Source of the DNA: Candidatus Poribacteria bacterium
GTDB taxonomy: Bacteria; Poribacteria; WGA-4E; WGA-3G
NCBI GenBank assembly: GCA_003635255.1
Contig: PYJC01000065.1
Location: 1 to 64,000, forward strand
Reading direction: 5' to 3'
Length of the DNA stretch: 64,000 bases
A program made the translations under genes and the position numbers. The stretch's first letter is position 1. Each line of letters opens with the position of its first letter. Below the pieces are notes generated by a model. That model ran no database searches, was not told where the DNA came from, and saw nothing but the letters and a program-made list of their open reading frames with translations. Shown here piece after piece: positions 38,277-47,383 of this stretch.

Positions 38277-40823
38277 TTACCCTGCAAGAATATTGGTAAT
38301 CATACTTTGCATTGCGTCATGATCTGCAGCCCCACCAGTCCGAGGGATTGACATTATCTGAGCGACAACGCCGCGAAGCTGGTCAACAGCCTCACTTCTT
38401 ATTGTCGCTTCTCTTCTACCGGCTAATATTTCTTGAATCTCTGGATGTTCCATGAGTTGTGTTCCGATATGGACGAGTTCTTCAAAACGGTCTGAATCGT
38501 CAAATCGTTCCGCATCAAGATTAGCCATGTATTTGAACTCTTCAATAACGAACCAGTCTTGCCTCCAGAGAATTTCAAAATTTCTGCCTCTCAGTTCATC
38601 CAGATGATCTGCAAAATCGTTGTCGTTATTGTCAATGGAACGTTGTGCTGTTTCTGCAAGATTGTCAAACGCAGTTTCCTCTGCTGGACGGGCATGCTGC
38701 CGAATATAGTTATCGAAAAAACCAACGGCCTTATTAAGGTCACTCTGCCGAATTTGCCTGCGGTTTCCAGGATCTTCCTCGATCTGTTTGAGAAGTCTAT
38801 CTGCCTCTGAATTAGCTTGATTTGCCTCTAGGACCTTTTCCATATCAGGCTCATCAGGATCAAGCATAGTGGATAACTCAACTTTCCTTCTCGCTTGCTC
38901 CAGTCTGGGATCGTCATCAATAAATTCTTCTATGTGCTCAATACGTTTCTGTATATGGAGACCCTTTTCAATGACTTGAGACGCAGCGGGCGTGAAACCT
39001 TCTTCAAAATAGTAGACATCATCGAATACCATGACGGTGCCTGCAACGTCCACTTCAACTGAAAATTTTATGTTTCCCCCAAGGGTTTTCTCATAAAAGC
39101 ATTTTAGGTCTGTGTTAATAGGAATTGATGATCCTTCAGGAAGATCTGTTCCTTCTATTTGTAGCAACCCGACATCGCTTTGGTTACCCATGGCATCTTT
39201 TTGCCTCAGTTTAAAATTAAGGGAGTTACCTGAACCGGCTTCAAGTAATTCCCCTGCTCTAACTGTTGTGTCTCCGTTTTTCGGGAGTAGATCGCTTTCT
39301 GTAACTAGATATTCAAGCTCAGGTTCTCCCCCAATTCTTCCCAAAACTTCCAAAGCGATTGAGAGTTCTGATGGTACTCTACCGGGACTAACATCCACTT
39401 TTGTAATGACGATTTCGTCCTCTTGTATCAAGTTTCCTGTAGCATCGTAAACAGAGGCTTTAAACGTATTGTTTCCGGGTTTTGTTAGGTTGACGGTAAC
39501 AACTTCACCGTGTGTAAGTGTAAGGCTGCCTGAATCCGATCCATCGTCCAGACCAACGATCTGAAATTTATAGTCAACTGGGGGCTGCCCTTCCACTCGG
39601 ACAGCAATTTTAGAAGTATCATCGGGAGTTCGGTCAATGGCATTGAAAATGATGATATCGGCCGCTTGTCGTTCCTGATCTTCCTGATCTTCTTGACCTT
39701 GTTCATCTTCCCAGCGAATAGACCCTGCAAAAATACTTGCTCCTTCAGCGACTGCGGTCATCGGGTCCACATCCGATATGTCCCCCTGAATGCCTAGTTC
39801 TGAGGAAACTTTGTCGCGCAGCGGTTTGTAATGTGTAGGTCCTCCCACCCACACAACGCATTCCACATCGTTAGGCGTATATCCGGTTTTTGAAAGTGTC
39901 TCTCTTGCCGCGTGTATCGTTTCATTGACGCGGTCTGCTATCAGATCGTTGTAAAAATCACGTTGCAAAGGAATATCCAAATAAATCTCGTCTCCATTAA
40001 GATCGTTCATACGGATTTCATCTTCGTACAGATTTATCGCCGATTCATTCTTTGCGGAAAGTTCTATCTTTGCCCGTTCGGTTGCCCAAGTAGCAAGCCT
40101 CAGCAACTTTTTGAATTGTGGATTGTTAGCGAGGTCATCGGGCAGGTCAAAATTGTCATAGAGCCAAGGTCGTACCAGGTTGTCAACGAGTGCTCTATCA
40201 AAATCCCGTCCACCACATAGTTCAATTCCACCGTTGGCAAGAAGATCTACCCGTTTTCTAATGCTTTCGGCAATCGTTATATCCAGTGTGCCACCCCCCA
40301 GGTCGTATATTAGAAAGATACCGTCAGTCTGGTGGGTTTTCATGAAACTCAGAACAGCGGCAATGGGTTCCTGCACGAGCTCGACACTACCGATGCCTGC
40401 CATTTCCGCAGCTTTCAGGGTCGCGTTTTTTTTCATCTGGTCGAACGCTGCGGGCACCGTAATCACGGTTCCTATATCAGGTGAATTTCTAATTTCCTCA
40501 GGGAGGTAGCCAAACAACGTCTTCAATATCTCTGCTGAGCATTCCTCTGGCGTTAGGGTGCGATTGACAGCAGACAACTCAATCGGCATGCCTGTTCCCA
40601 TAAAACGTTTGAATAGCGTTGCACAACTATCTGGACTGCGCGGGACTGCATTATAGGCTGTCTGACCAATCAATTGGCGCTCATTTCTGTCAAAATAGAT
40701 CGCAGACGGGGTTACGTCATTCTGTTCTGGACTCTTCCAAACTCGAGTTTGGAGTGTTTCTTTATCGTAGGTGCAGATGGCACTATTTGTTGTGCCTAAG
40801 TCTATACCGATATAATTCTCCAT
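38277..40823 (-). CDS. divergent Hsp70 (DnaK-like) chaperone with inserted Ig-like segment and extended C-terminus
   Basis: YIGIDLGTTNSAICTYD; FLIYDLGGGTLDITI; VVWVGGPTHYKPLRDKV; 848 aa with non-canonical post-NBD region. Confidence 0.9.
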   Translation of the reverse strand: MENYIGIDLGTTNSAICTYDKETLQTRVWKSPEQNDVTPSAIYFDRNERQLIGQTAYNAVPRSPDSCATLFKRFMGTGMPIELSAVNRTLTPEECSAEILKTLFGYLPEEIRNSPDIGTVITVPAAFDQMKKNATLKAAEMAGIGSVELVQEPIAAVLSFMKTHQTDGIFLIYDLGGGTLDITIAESIRKRVDLLANGGIELCGGRDFDRALVDNLVRPWLYDNFDLPDDLANNPQFKKLLRLATWATERAKIELSAKNESAINLYEDEIRMNDLNGDEIYLDIPLQRDFYNDLIADRVNETIHAARETLSKTGYTPNDVECVVWVGGPTHYKPLRDKVSSELGIQGDISDVDPMTAVAEGASIFAGSIRWEDEQGQEDQEDQERQAADIIIFNAIDRTPDDTSKIAVRVEGQPPVDYKFQIVGLDDGSDSGSLTLTHGEVVTVNLTKPGNNTFKASVYDATGNLIQEDEIVITKVDVSPGRVPSELSIALEVLGRIGGEPELEYLVTESDLLPKNGDTTVRAGELLEAGSGNSLNFKLRQKDAMGNQSDVGLLQIEGTDLPEGSSIPINTDLKCFYEKTLGGNIKFSVEVDVAGTVMVFDDVYYFEEGFTPAASQVIEKGLHIQKRIEHIEEFIDDDPRLEQARRKVELSTMLDPDEPDMEKVLEANQANSEADRLLKQIEEDPGNRRQIRQSDLNKAVGFFDNYIRQHARPAEETAFDNLAETAQRSIDNNDNDFADHLDELRGRNFEILWRQDWFVIEEFKYMANLDAERFDDSDRFEELVHIGTQLMEHPEIQEILAGRREATIRSEAVDQLRGVVAQIMSIPRTGGAADHDAMQSMITNILAG

Positions 40824-41656
40824 TATTCTACTCTCCTTAAAGTAACTGTTCCTGTTTTTGCTAAAACCGTTCCTTCCATGATAATTGGTTCCAGCATCTT
40901 ATCAACGACCAAATGATCCTCTGGTTCAAAATCCTCAATGTTAAGTGGCGTTGCAGCCATACCCGGATCATAGGGATAACCTTCAACATTCACAAGCCGT
41001 AGACCCGTCCTTTCAAGAGATTCCTCCGCCTTTTGGATGAACTGTTCTAATTGACGGATAGATCGTTGTGTCCGATTGGTGTTGAGTCGGGTAATCGCAC
41101 GTTCATAGTTTTTGGCGAAACGCCAAGATTCAATGGCTAAGTTAATAATAGCGTCTTTATGCGCCTCCACATTCCTTTCAGCCGTACGTTTTTCAGCAGC
41201 TTCTTTCACTCTGGTGATCCGATCAAGCATAGGTGGGTAATATTTCATACCAATGCACAAAGCCAATGGAAAGGGCATTCTATATAGATCCGTTTTCGTC
41301 TCTGGGAAGCCTACCAATAAGGCACAAACACAAAATTCAGTCGTAAAAAACATTGCCCATCCTGTCCAAGCGCGTACACGTCTCTGGGTATCAATAGATG
41401 GGACCGTCATTCGCGTTATAACATAGATGAGGGCTAAGGTGACTATCGTCCCAAGGCAGATTTGGGTAAAGATGTGAACGGAATTTCGTACTTCGGGCAA
41501 AATCTGGATAAATATTTGTGTCAGGAGTAAAAAGAACATGACCCAGAAGTAGATAGAGTCAGATTTTTCGGCATATCCTGTTTTCTTCACATAGTTTACA
41601 CAGACGACCATCATAGACGCTATGCAGGCGTAAACAAATATCTCTATTATTACCAT
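40823..41656 (-). CDS. membrane protein with C-terminal GrpE-like domain
   Basis: N-terminal TM helices; coiled coil; C-terminus GLRLVNVEGYPYDPGMAATPLNIEDFEPEDHLVVDKMLEPIIMEGTVLAKTGTVTLRRVE resembles the GrpE beta-domain. Confidence 0.65.
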   Translation of the reverse strand: MVIIEIFVYACIASMMVVCVNYVKKTGYAEKSDSIYFWVMFFLLLTQIFIQILPEVRNSVHIFTQICLGTIVTLALIYVITRMTVPSIDTQRRVRAWTGWAMFFTTEFCVCALLVGFPETKTDLYRMPFPLALCIGMKYYPPMLDRITRVKEAAEKRTAERNVEAHKDAIINLAIESWRFAKNYERAITRLNTNRTQRSIRQLEQFIQKAEESLERTGLRLVNVEGYPYDPGMAATPLNIEDFEPEDHLVVDKMLEPIIMEGTVLAKTGTVTLRRVE

Positions 41657-41713
41657 TTTTTCACGGTTTTCCTATAATAACCTCAAGTCCCACCTAAGCA
41701 AAAAAATTAGAAA

Positions 41714-42049
41714 TCAATAAATCCATATCAGATAAATTGTTATAGTAAAGTTCATAATTATTTCAACACGCCGTAGGGACCATAGGGACGATGAATGTGG
41801 GGTACTATCGCGGAGTGTAACATATTTTCGGATTCTGCTATAAACCAGTGGATCGTCTATACCAGTGGTGGCATCAGACTTAACATTTACGCTGAACCTT
41901 AATCCTTCTCCTTTATGGAAATAGTTCTGCATACATGGATATTCCGAGTTCACAGGCAATTTAAACGTTGCGACATGACCGTGTTTAAGCAAGAACAGCA
42001 ACGTCGTTCGCTTCTTACCTTTTGTGACGGATATTGTAAATGCTGCCAC
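41714..42049 (-). CDS. hypothetical protein in the Hsp70-like operon (uncertain)
   Basis: 111-aa ORF just downstream of the VWA-like gene; C-terminal part overlaps repeat-like DNA. Confidence 0.35.
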   Translation of the reverse strand: MAAFTISVTKGKKRTTLLFLLKHGHVATFKLPVNSEYPCMQNYFHKGEGLRFSVNVKSDATTGIDDPLVYSRIRKYVTLRDSTPHSSSLWSLRRVEIIMNFTITIYLIWIY

Positions 42050-42064
42050 CAGGCAAGGCGTTAA

Positions 42065-42922
42065 CTATTCTGACTGAATGAAGTTTTCAATCATATTTTT
42101 CAAACCTCCTGGATCCAATTGTTCAAAAAATTCAGTGTCCTTAATGCCCATAGTATTTAACCATGTCTCCCAATATGCTTGGATAATGTCAAAATCTTGG
42201 AAATATTTTACTCCATTTGCTTCGCGTAGTTGGATTTCAAGCATCAAGAACTTTATATTGAAATCACTGAAGTGTCCGACTGGACGTAACCCCTCACTTC
42301 CGTTTTTTATTTTTTTTACTGCTTCCGGATCACCACGCAATGCTCCAACCCTCATATCTGTTCCTTTGGGACGGCTAACATCAAAATTGAGGTAGCCATC
42401 AGAAAGACAGATTATCAAATTCTGATGGTTTTTTGAAAAGGAAGACTCCGCTTTAGATCTAAACCAATCCCAAATATCTGAACCAGTTTGCGGGTGTTGC
42501 TGTACATGGTCATATAACTCCGAAATAGCATCAATTAACTCCTTTTTCTTTTGTTGGAATGCAGGATTTTCGCTACGTTTTCTTGGTGCCTCAATTGTCA
42601 GTCTATTTATGATTTCATTCGGCGGATCCGATACTCTGGGCTGCTCTGGAACTGCGAAAGCAAGTCTATGTGGCGTTTCAATTGTGCCACCTCTCATGAT
42701 GGTGGGCTCAACAAGTTTGTAAAACTGATCAACAATCTCCTTTAGAATGTCAATATCTCTTTCTCTTTGGTCGGAATGTTTTTCTTCACAAACACGATCC
42801 GACGTATCAATAATAACTATGATATTTACGGGAGCATCTGATGCCTTACTATCCGAATGGCTCACATTTAGGAAAATAAGAAATAGGATATACATTACTA
42901 CACTGATATTAATTTTTTTCAT
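42065..42922 (-). CDS. secreted VWA-like protein
   Basis: Signal peptide MKKINISVVMYILFLIFLNVSHSDSKA; NIIVIIDTSDRVCEE and LIICLSDGYLNF resemble VWA beta-strand/MIDAS regions. Confidence 0.6.
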   Translation of the reverse strand: MKKINISVVMYILFLIFLNVSHSDSKASDAPVNIIVIIDTSDRVCEEKHSDQRERDIDILKEIVDQFYKLVEPTIMRGGTIETPHRLAFAVPEQPRVSDPPNEIINRLTIEAPRKRSENPAFQQKKKELIDAISELYDHVQQHPQTGSDIWDWFRSKAESSFSKNHQNLIICLSDGYLNFDVSRPKGTDMRVGALRGDPEAVKKIKNGSEGLRPVGHFSDFNIKFLMLEIQLREANGVKYFQDFDIIQAYWETWLNTMGIKDTEFFEQLDPGGLKNMIENFIQSE

Positions 42923-42932
42923 ATAAAAACCT

Positions 42933-44465
42933 CTAAACTGTTTTAAGGGTTGTTTTGAAATTCTCAAGTGTCTGCTTGGCAAGTTCTTGGATCTCAATGA
43001 TTTGGCTTGAGACTTCCTGCGGTTGAAGGTCGGTTCTACATTGTGCTACATACCGACACCATCCCGTCACGAATTCATTAGCCTGTGCTTCCATCTTCTT
43101 TATGTCAATAACCCTTTCACGTTGCCCCTTTAAGTGCGTACCAATCTCAGATTCACAACGATCAATTTCCATTTGAAGACTGTCAACCTGCTCGTTGAGC
43201 AATTGAATTTCGGCTTGGATACTTTGGATTTCAGTATCTAAGCCAGCAATTTGACTTTCAATCGGATGCCTATATGTTTTGATAAGCGAATCTGAATAGG
43301 CTTGCTTATCTTCATAAATCCGACTTAAACCTTCTTCTAAATTTTGGATTTCAGTGTTCAAAGCAGATAGCTCAACCAGCTTATCCTTTTTCTCTGCTCT
43401 AATCTGTATTTCCATCTGCGTAGATTGATCGGTTTGTGGGCGAGGGTTTTCCCATAATCCTAATATCCAATGTAAACCTAATCCTAACAGGACTGAAGGA
43501 CCAAAACCTAAGAAAAGAAAAAGTAAGAATAGCAGTCTAAAACTATCTTGACTCTGCCCGTTTGTAGATGCGGCTTTCTGTGCCTCAACTATGTTATGGG
43601 CAATTCTCCATCCAATTGTCGCTTCGATCAACAAAGTTGCTGCCAAAAAAACACTGAAATATATCCATCTTGTCCATTTTTCAGATTCCAGACTGAGATG
43701 CGTTACGATTGCGAGTACTATGAAAATAAAGGGAAACATAAGAATCAACCAATTCCGCGGATTATCGTCGCTGAATTGCAATGATCTATCTAACGCTTTG
43801 TAATCAATTAAAGCAGTTAAATCCATATCATCACTCGATTTAACGGTCTTTTCACCTGCAGACACATAGAAAAGATAGAGATAGCCAAATAGCCCAATAA
43901 CCGCAGCTGTGGCAAAAATCGTGAAAATCAATTTAGGGAGCCCCGTAAATAATTTAGAAAACCAGTGTCGTAATTTAGAGAACCAGTCTTTTGAGGATTG
44001 ATGGATCGTACCTTCAGTGTTTAAGGCATCTAATTCAACCCGGGTTGGCGATTCTAACTCAATTTCGACCTTAGCTATTTCTGCTTTCTTGGATTCCATA
44101 TCTGAAATCTTCTCTTCAATTTTCTCGTTTAGTTCCACCATACGTGAACCTTCCGATGTCTCCAAGATTTCTACTGGGGAGTCCAATTCTACTTTCAGTT
44201 CGGCTAATTTTATATTCTTTGTTTCAAGTTCCTTAGTTGCCTCTTTAATAGCATTTTGCCGTTGGGCCTTCTGTTCCTCAAGTTCGGTTTTATCCTCAAC
44301 TAAACCCTTCATTTCTGCTTGATAATAATCGTCGTTAAATGCGATTTCAAGATTCTCATCACGGACAATAACATTAAGATGTTCTTGTAGTGCTTCTGTC
44401 ATTCCTCTACCTGCAGCCGCGCAAGCAAAACCACTGTCCGCACTATAATAAGGTTTACCGTTCAA
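42933..44465 (-). CDS. coiled-coil / four-TM / coiled-coil membrane protein
   Basis: Long heptad stretches flanking hydrophobic helices; TTG start overlapping the upstream TGA (TTGA). Confidence 0.75.
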   Translation of the reverse strand: MNGKPYYSADSGFACAAAGRGMTEALQEHLNVIVRDENLEIAFNDDYYQAEMKGLVEDKTELEEQKAQRQNAIKEATKELETKNIKLAELKVELDSPVEILETSEGSRMVELNEKIEEKISDMESKKAEIAKVEIELESPTRVELDALNTEGTIHQSSKDWFSKLRHWFSKLFTGLPKLIFTIFATAAVIGLFGYLYLFYVSAGEKTVKSSDDMDLTALIDYKALDRSLQFSDDNPRNWLILMFPFIFIVLAIVTHLSLESEKWTRWIYFSVFLAATLLIEATIGWRIAHNIVEAQKAASTNGQSQDSFRLLFLLFLFLGFGPSVLLGLGLHWILGLWENPRPQTDQSTQMEIQIRAEKKDKLVELSALNTEIQNLEEGLSRIYEDKQAYSDSLIKTYRHPIESQIAGLDTEIQSIQAEIQLLNEQVDSLQMEIDRCESEIGTHLKGQRERVIDIKKMEAQANEFVTGWCRYVAQCRTDLQPQEVSSQIIEIQELAKQTLENFKTTLKTV

Positions 44466-44890
44466 AGATGTTCCCCCTCTTTAGGTGCTGGCGATCTTCT
44501 GTTGGAAAGTTTACTGAAACGTGTCAAAAATTGTGATGTCCATTTTCTCCAAGGACTGTCAGAACTAACACAATTGGCATGTGATGGTTGACGTTTATGA
44601 ACCTCTTTTAATTTTTGTATTGCTTCTGATGGTTCTGGGAATATGAAAAACTCACGATCTTTGTTAAAACGCAACTCGTTGAGTTCTTGATGTATCAAGG
44701 TTTCAAGTTCCTTTGGGTTGTCACAGAATTCCTCGTGAGCAACATCAAAACGCGTTGGCACCCCAGTTATAGCCCTACCGTTTCTGTCTCTATAAAGTTC
44801 CTCTGCTCGTTCTTCAGCTGTTCTTTCTGTATAGCCGATTTTTACTAAGTTTGGCATACCTTTGTTCGTCAAGATATAAACACTTCCCAT
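44462..44890 (-). CDS. GIY-YIG (T5orf172/MUG113-like) domain protein
   Basis: GSVYILTNKGMPNLVKIGYTERTAEERAEELY. Confidence 0.85.
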   Translation of the reverse strand: MGSVYILTNKGMPNLVKIGYTERTAEERAEELYRDRNGRAITGVPTRFDVAHEEFCDNPKELETLIHQELNELRFNKDREFFIFPEPSEAIQKLKEVHKRQPSHANCVSSDSPWRKWTSQFLTRFSKLSNRRSPAPKEGEHL

Positions 44891-45128
44891 AAAGTTCCTT
44901 TCATAAATGTAAGGGGATTTAACATCTCCGAGTTGTCGGAGGGTTCCATACCGCCGCGCCTACCTAATCTGCAAATCCGGTCTAAATTCTCAAAAGCCGT
45001 ATACATATTTGGACGATGGGTTGTTAAAAACCGACTGGACGGGATTTAGGTATTTTCCAACCTTGCGAAAGATGATGCACAACCTAACAGGTTATGCTAC
45101 ACCGTTTACATTAGCAGTACGGTTTCTG

Positions 45129-45989
45129 TTATCGGTTTTCGAGTTGTCGACGGAGTTGTTCTAATTCACGTTCTAATGCCTGCCGCCGCTCCGTCTCTTC
45201 TACAGCCCGTGCCTCCGCTTCCGCGCGAAGATCCCGTTCTGCTTCCACACGGAGCTCTGCTTCTTCCGTCCGGAGTTCCGCTGCTTCCACACGCTTTTTT
45301 GCTGCAGCGTGAAGGTTACGCTCCTCTATAGCAGTCGTGATCGGGGTGCCATCGGGCAAATACGGACGTAACAACCGGACATGGCTATGGTGTTGATCCG
45401 CCCACCGGAACGACAGGTTTAATGACTCGCTGAATAAGGCACCGCGTGGATCGGGCGGTATTTCAACAATGGCACCTGAAGGCTCCCGCCGCCACCCGCG
45501 AAACTCTGCGGGTTTCTCCATCTCAGGCTGATGGAGGAAGTACTCTTGTACCCCCATATCCTGCAGGTAGATATGGACCTTTTCTTCTCGATCCTCATCG
45601 GCTGTTGAATCCGATAGGAACTCAAAAACAATCGTTGGTGTTGCACCTTCTGCCCAAGTATAGAAACTCCTACGGAGTGGAAATTTCGCTGCACCTAAAA
45701 CGACATAAATATCAGGGGCGACGCTTTTCGTGACATCGCCCTCGCGGTAATAGATGAAGTTGTCAACGCCGACATAGATGTGTGGTTGCATTGCGAAATA
45801 ACTGGAGAATTGTTCGTACAAGCTGCTGGTCTGTTCGCCGTGGAATCCGGTTGCGGGCATAGGTTCCTCATCTTCGTATGGGTAGCCTGGTATGTAAACG
45901 GTGGGTTTTCCAGTCGCTTTTGGAAAGGTCGGCATATATTTGTGCTGTTTGCGTTCAAAGTCGGTAAGAGGTTTCATGCTTCTCTCCAT
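45129..45989 (-). CDS. Uma2-family (DUF820) endonuclease-like protein with C-terminal coiled coil
   Basis: VAPDIYVVLG; PTIVFEFLSDSTADEDREEKVHIYLQDMGVQEYFL; (A)EAELRVEAERDLRAEAEARA tail. Confidence 0.85.
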   Translation of the reverse strand: MERSMKPLTDFERKQHKYMPTFPKATGKPTVYIPGYPYEDEEPMPATGFHGEQTSSLYEQFSSYFAMQPHIYVGVDNFIYYREGDVTKSVAPDIYVVLGAAKFPLRRSFYTWAEGATPTIVFEFLSDSTADEDREEKVHIYLQDMGVQEYFLHQPEMEKPAEFRGWRREPSGAIVEIPPDPRGALFSESLNLSFRWADQHHSHVRLLRPYLPDGTPITTAIEERNLHAAAKKRVEAAELRTEEAELRVEAERDLRAEAEARAVEETERRQALERELEQLRRQLENR

Positions 45990-46062
45990 ATCTGCGTGTT
46001 TTTCCTTTAATTTTAGCAGGAATGTGCGTTGTTAGCAATTTGAATCGCGGCTTGTGCAGCTT

Positions 46063-46869
46063 TCACTCCTGATTCTCACGCCATTTTGCGAAATCTGCCT
46101 CGATTTCCTCCGACCATTTGCGATCTATTTCACCCGGCGTGTAGACCCCTTCACGCAGCCGTTGATGCCCGAACCGATCGCGGAGAGCGACCTCTTCGCC
46201 TTGCTCAACGACCTGCTGTGCAAAATGCGGTGGAATAAAAATAACACCGCCGCGCCTGCCTAAAACGACATCACCGGGTAGAACTGTCGCCTCCGCAATC
46301 CGGATGGGGATATTGATACCCGTCAACGTGACGTTCGCAATCCCAGTCGGATCCACACCGCGCACGAATGTGGCGAAATCAGGCAACTCGTAGATGCCAT
46401 CCAAATCGCGGATGCCACCGTCAATGACCATGCCAGTTCCCGTTTTCGCATAGATAGAATTGCCGAGGTTATCGCCAGCAAAAGTGCCGTCTTTCACCTT
46501 GCCAAAGAGATCCACAACGATAACATCGTCACGGACGAGCGTATCAATCACCCACGAGTTTTGACCCCCGACGCGTCCCTCTTTTTCACCCTGTGCAGAG
46601 AGAGCATCGTTGAAATCGGGACGAATCGGCACGAAAGCACATGTTACCGCTCTGCCGACGAGAATCCGATCCGGATGGAGGTTCATCCAATCGCCAGCGA
46701 ATTGGAACTGATAGCCGTTACCATGCAGAACCCCCCACGCCTGCTCAATGCTGATCGCCTTCATCCGCTGAATGATATCGTCGGGGACGCGGGGTCGTCC
46801 ATCAGGAAACCGATCACCTTCCCATAGATGTGTCATCGCGAGGATGCTCTCTTTATTGATGAGTTGCAC
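46063..46869 (-). CDS. RraA-family protein
   Basis: GDNLGNSIYAKTGTGMVIDGGIRDLDGI; GDVVLGRRGGVIFIPPHFAQQVVE. Confidence 0.9.
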   Translation of the reverse strand: MQLINKESILAMTHLWEGDRFPDGRPRVPDDIIQRMKAISIEQAWGVLHGNGYQFQFAGDWMNLHPDRILVGRAVTCAFVPIRPDFNDALSAQGEKEGRVGGQNSWVIDTLVRDDVIVVDLFGKVKDGTFAGDNLGNSIYAKTGTGMVIDGGIRDLDGIYELPDFATFVRGVDPTGIANVTLTGINIPIRIAEATVLPGDVVLGRRGGVIFIPPHFAQQVVEQGEEVALRDRFGHQRLREGVYTPGEIDRKWSEEIEADFAKWRENQE

Positions 46870-46875
46870 TTTGTG

Positions 46876-47223
46876 TTACGCTCCTGTACTTACTTCTGAC
46901 AATAGAGTGGTGGGCAAATGGGATATGCTTCGGTATTTGCCTTCTCTATAATTCTTAATAGCTTTCTCGGCAAGGTGATCCAGCCGTCCGGCTTTCACGT
47001 CTTCCTCAAATTTCTTCTCCCAAGCTTCTTCTTCGGCGACGAGTGCTTCATGAAGTTTTTTTTCGAGGGTTTTCAGGAGTATGGCTTCTGTAGGTGCCTC
47101 ACATTTGACTTTTGGAACGTCTGGTATCTGTCCAAGCCAGTTCGCACCGTTTCTTTGGATATGAGCGGTATAGGTCTCCTCAAAAACCTTGTCATGAATG
47201 TCAACAGTCTTTATTTGTTCCAT
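46876..47223 (-). CDS. HicB-like small protein, solitary
   Basis: YTAHIQRNGANWLGQIPDVPKVKCEAPTEAILLKTLEKKLHEALV resembles a HicB-like N-terminus. Confidence 0.5.
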   Translation of the reverse strand: MEQIKTVDIHDKVFEETYTAHIQRNGANWLGQIPDVPKVKCEAPTEAILLKTLEKKLHEALVAEEEAWEKKFEEDVKAGRLDHLAEKAIKNYREGKYRSISHLPTTLLSEVSTGA

Positions 47224-47383
47224 GAGTTTTCTCCGTAATCATAGAAGGATAATTTCCAAACAAGGGGCATCCATAATCCCGTCAATCCTTGAATCCTGTG
47301 AATCCCGGTTCAGACAATGACGCACTACATTACCGAATTAAATGCTTAATCTTCATGCAGCGCGCCTATGGTAGACGGAATAC

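Noticed and set aside
41714-42049. 111-aa ORF as a firm member of the Hsp70-like operon
   Set aside because: Kept only at low confidence because its C-terminal part runs through repeat-like DNA (gccgtagggaccatagggacg, ttatagtaaagttcataatt)
46876-47223. Complete HicAB toxin-antitoxin system
   Set aside because: Only a HicB-like protein is seen; no HicA-like partner adjacent
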